A stretch of 53,330 bases of DNA from Atopobium sp. GTDB lineage: Bacteria > Actinomycetota > Coriobacteriia > Coriobacteriales > Atopobiaceae. Where the stretch lies: positions 1-53,330 of the forward strand of contig JAHACE010000001.1 in NCBI GenBank assembly GCA_018376005.1, read 5' to 3'. Positions 51,835 to 53,330 of the stretch are shown here, in pieces. Under the pieces are notes generated by a model that was not told the DNA's origin, made no database searches, and worked only from the letters and a program-made list of their open reading frames with translations. Position numbers and translations under genes: made by a program. Numbering within the stretch: position 1 is the stretch's first letter; each line of letters starts with the position of its first letter.

Positions 51835-51853
51835 TATGGTTAGCCATGGTATA
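51835..51853. promoter_or_regulatory. DtxR-like site in the ATPase/gpx divergent region
   Basis: TATGGTTAGCCATGGTATA matches the left part of the DtxR iron box TTAGGTTAGCC at 9 of 11 positions. Its minus-strand form CCATGGCTAAC equals the CCATAGCTAAC before DUF3793 except at one base. Confidence 0.35.
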
Positions 51854-51966
51854 CATATAAATTTTGTGAAGATGCCGCTCTGAGGCGTTACTTAAATTAT
51901 TGATATTTGTTCGTATAGGTTAACAACTAAATGAAAATAACAACTATTCTGTGTCGTTACTATGAA

Positions 51967-51990
51967 AAATAAATTGTATACAATTTATTT
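51967..51990. promoter_or_regulatory. OhrR-type operator upstream of gpx-ohrR
   Basis: A perfect 24-base palindrome centred on GTATAC. Its core AAATTGTATACAATT is the same as the core of the Bacillus subtilis ohrA operator bound by OhrR. It lies about 90 bases before gpx, upstream of a TACACT -10 candidate at 52014-52019. The second gene of the operon encodes an OhrR-type repressor. Confidence 0.7.
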
Positions 51991-52079
51991 GTGTTAAGCT
52001 AATCCAAGCGGGGTACACTACCCATTACACAAAGCCATCCAATGCTTCGGACAATCCGTGGCTAGTTGAAAGGAACATC

Positions 52080-52634
52080 ATGGCAAACACCAATATCTAT
52101 GACCTCTCCGTAGAAGAGCGTGACGGCTCCGTAACTTCCCTCTCCTCTTTTGATGGAAAGGTTCTTCTGATTGTCAACACTGCAACTGGCTGCGGCTTTA
52201 CCCCACAGTATGAGGATCTTGAGCGCATTTACGCTGCTTATAAAGATCAAGGCTTTGAGATTTTAGACTTCCCTTGCAATCAGTTTGCAGACCAAGCCCC
52301 AGAGTCCGATGAAGAGATTCACCAGTTCTGTACTATGAAGTTTGGTACCAATTTCCCACAGTTCAAAAAGGGCGACGTTAACGGAGAGACCGCAAACCCT
52401 CTCTTTGAGCGCCTTGCAACAGCTTTCCCCTTCCAAGGCTTTGGTAAGGGTATCAAGGCTCTTGCGCTGGACAAATTTGCAAAGGCAAACAACAAGAAGT
52501 TTGGTGACAAGGCTTATATCATGTGGAACTTCACTAAATTCCTTGTAGACCGTCAGGGAAACGTTGTTGCACGCTTTGAGCCAACCACCGATATGGCAGA
52601 AGTTGAGTCTGCAATTAAAAACCTACTTGCGTAA
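52080..52634 (+). CDS. Glutathione-peroxidase-family thiol peroxidase
   Basis: A 184-residue peroxidase of the Gpx/BsaA family. The peroxidatic Cys38 sits in NTATGCGFT, where most relatives have ASKCG. Gln68 is in FPCNQF and Trp in MWNFTKF, completing the catalytic triad. Cys84 (HQFC) is placed like the resolving Cys of thioredoxin-dependent members. The codon for residue 38 is TGC, so it is not a selenoprotein. It reduces lipid or organic peroxides, probably with thioredoxin. RBS AAAGGAACATC. It leads an operon with ohrR and a CDF transporter. Confidence 0.92.
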   Translation: MANTNIYDLSVEERDGSVTSLSSFDGKVLLIVNTATGCGFTPQYEDLERIYAAYKDQGFEILDFPCNQFADQAPESDEEIHQFCTMKFGTNFPQFKKGDVNGETANPLFERLATAFPFQGFGKGIKALALDKFAKANNKKFGDKAYIMWNFTKFLVDRQGNVVARFEPTTDMAEVESAIKNLLA

Positions 52635-52655
52635 GGCGAGAGGACCGATTTACTC

Positions 52656-53171
52656 ATGAGTTCTTCTCAAAAAGAAATACAGTCCGTTGCGGCCGCTAGC
52701 ACTTTTGCTAGCGGCACTTCTACACTCGACAACTCCCCCGATATCCCCGAGCTTCTCCTCAAAAACCAGCTCTGTTTCCCGCTCTACAGTGCCTCAAAAG
52801 AAGTGGTGCGAAGGTATACGCCGCTGCTTAAGCCCTTTAATATGACGTATACACAATACATTGCCATGATGGCGCTTTGGGAACATGAATCCTTGGATGT
52901 CAAAACCTTAGGTGAGCTTTTATTTCTTGATTCAGGTACTTTGACCCCACTTCTCAAAAAGCTTGAAGAAAAAGGTTTTGTCCTGCGTCAAAAAACAGGT
53001 AAAGACGGACGTCAGCTGATTGTTTCTCTTACCCAAAAAAGCAAAGACCTTAGGCGAGAAATACAAATAGTCCCACATCAGATTGGCTCATGCGTTAATC
53101 TCTCGCCCGAAGAGGGCGCTGAACTTAAACGATTGCTTTTAAAAGTTCTCTCTAACGTTACAGAAAGCTAG
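52656..53171 (+). CDS. ohrR: OhrR-type MarR repressor, organic-peroxide sensor (two-Cys type)
   Basis: A 171-residue MarR protein. The OhrR hallmark KNQLCFPLYSASKEVVRRYTPLLKPFNMTYTQY contains the sensing Cys40 and the Tyr residues that contact it. The winged helix (LGELLFLDSGTLTPLLKKLEEKG, DGRQLIVSLT) follows. Cys146 lies about 106 residues after Cys40, as in two-Cys OhrR proteins such as that of Xanthomonas. The first 33 residues are a Ser/Thr/Ala-rich extension whose DNA holds a 9-base inverted repeat. OhrR normally controls ohr; here gpx takes that place. Confidence 0.88.
   Translation: MSSSQKEIQSVAAASTFASGTSTLDNSPDIPELLLKNQLCFPLYSASKEVVRRYTPLLKPFNMTYTQYIAMMALWEHESLDVKTLGELLFLDSGTLTPLLKKLEEKGFVLRQKTGKDGRQLIVSLTQKSKDLRREIQIVPHQIGSCVNLSPEEGAELKRLLLKVLSNVTES
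52692..52715 (+). repeat. Inverted repeat inside the ohrR coding start
   Basis: GCCGCTAGC and GCTAGCGGC are perfect 9-base arms around ACTTTT, 37-60 bases into ohrR. In RNA this is a stable hairpin near the start that could reduce repressor translation or slow transcription relative to gpx. Confidence 0.5.
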
Positions 53172-53178
53172 ATTTACT

Positions 53179-53330
53179 ATGACCCAATCACAGGTAACTA
53201 TAACCTCTTCTGAACGTGAAACTGCCATTGTACGCACTAGCGCCATTGGCATTACTGCCAATGTTGCACTTGCGGCATTCAAAGCAGCTGTGGGCATTTT
53301 ATCTAACTCAATTGCTGTTACTCTTGATGC
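53179..53330 (+). CDS. Cation diffusion facilitator transporter (5' part only)
   Basis: Fifty codons are seen before the window ends. The segment SAIGITANVALAAFKAAVGILSNSIAVTLDA matches the first helix and TM2 entry of CDF exporters, ending at the conserved Asp of the metal site. CDF proteins export Zn, Mn or Fe. It starts 8 bases after ohrR, so it appears to be under OhrR control too. The metal cannot be judged from this fragment. Confidence 0.78.
   Translation, partial: MTQSQVTITSSERETAIVRTSAIGITANVALAAFKAAVGILSNSIAVTLD

Noticed and set aside
52080..52634. Selenocysteine version of glutathione peroxidase
   Set aside because: The active-site codon is TGC (Cys38), with no in-frame TGA.

Overview
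The window looks like a chromosomal segment of a Coriobacteriia actinobacterium, most likely Atopobiaceae (Atopobium/Lancefieldella-like). The clues are moderate GC content, an actinobacterial backbone order (rpsA, coaE, uvrB, uvrA, uvrC, rapZ, all on the minus strand), an actinobacterial-type RapZ P-loop with Arg for Lys, Tat/lipobox solute-binding lipoproteins, an LPXTG surface protein, and DUF3793 and DUF6110 genes shared with Firmicutes. This assignment is inferred from gene content only. I saw no rRNA, tRNA, CRISPR array, transposase or phage gene.

Layout. (1) 1-12301: rapZ (cut by the window edge) lies downstream of a large minus-strand sialic acid locus. It holds an oligopeptide-type ABC importer (satABCD-like, with SatC a permease-ATPase fusion), two acetyl-esterase-family genes (one lacking its nucleophile) and nanA, nanK, nanE. 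A poorly conserved, AT-rich stretch with one orphan membrane protein marks its upstream edge. (2) 12510-20083: a compact operon uvrA, ybaK, murJ, uvrC and a small gene. (3) 20239-29774: yhcH (sialic acid anomerase type), divergent mrp and two FAD oxidoreductases, uvrB, a large unrecognised plus-strand gene and coaE. (4) 29786-43461: an ABC importer of unknown substrate, two peptidases (M42, PepT), a PuuD-like amidotransferase, and a complete opp peptide importer with two OppA-type binding proteins. (5) 43773-46887: an LPXTG protein and rpsA. (6) 47143-53330: metal and peroxide functions: an HMA-domain membrane protein, flavodoxin, DUF3793, a P1B-type ATPase with DUF6110, and a plus-strand gpx-ohrR-CDF operon.

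Working together. Region 1 can import sialic acid, possibly deacetylate it, and convert it to GlcNAc-6-P (NanA, NanK, NanE). YhcH would supply the preferred anomer. Regions 4-5 import and degrade peptides. Region 6 appears to be under metal- and peroxide-responsive control. DtxR-like and Fur-like sites precede the metal genes, and an almost textbook OhrR operator precedes gpx-ohrR.

Most notable signals: the leader RNA of the DUF3793 gene, where a terminator-like hairpin carries an anti-Shine-Dalgarno loop; the OhrR-gpx-CDF wiring; and the esterase paralogue that has lost both its nucleophile and its oxyanion motif.
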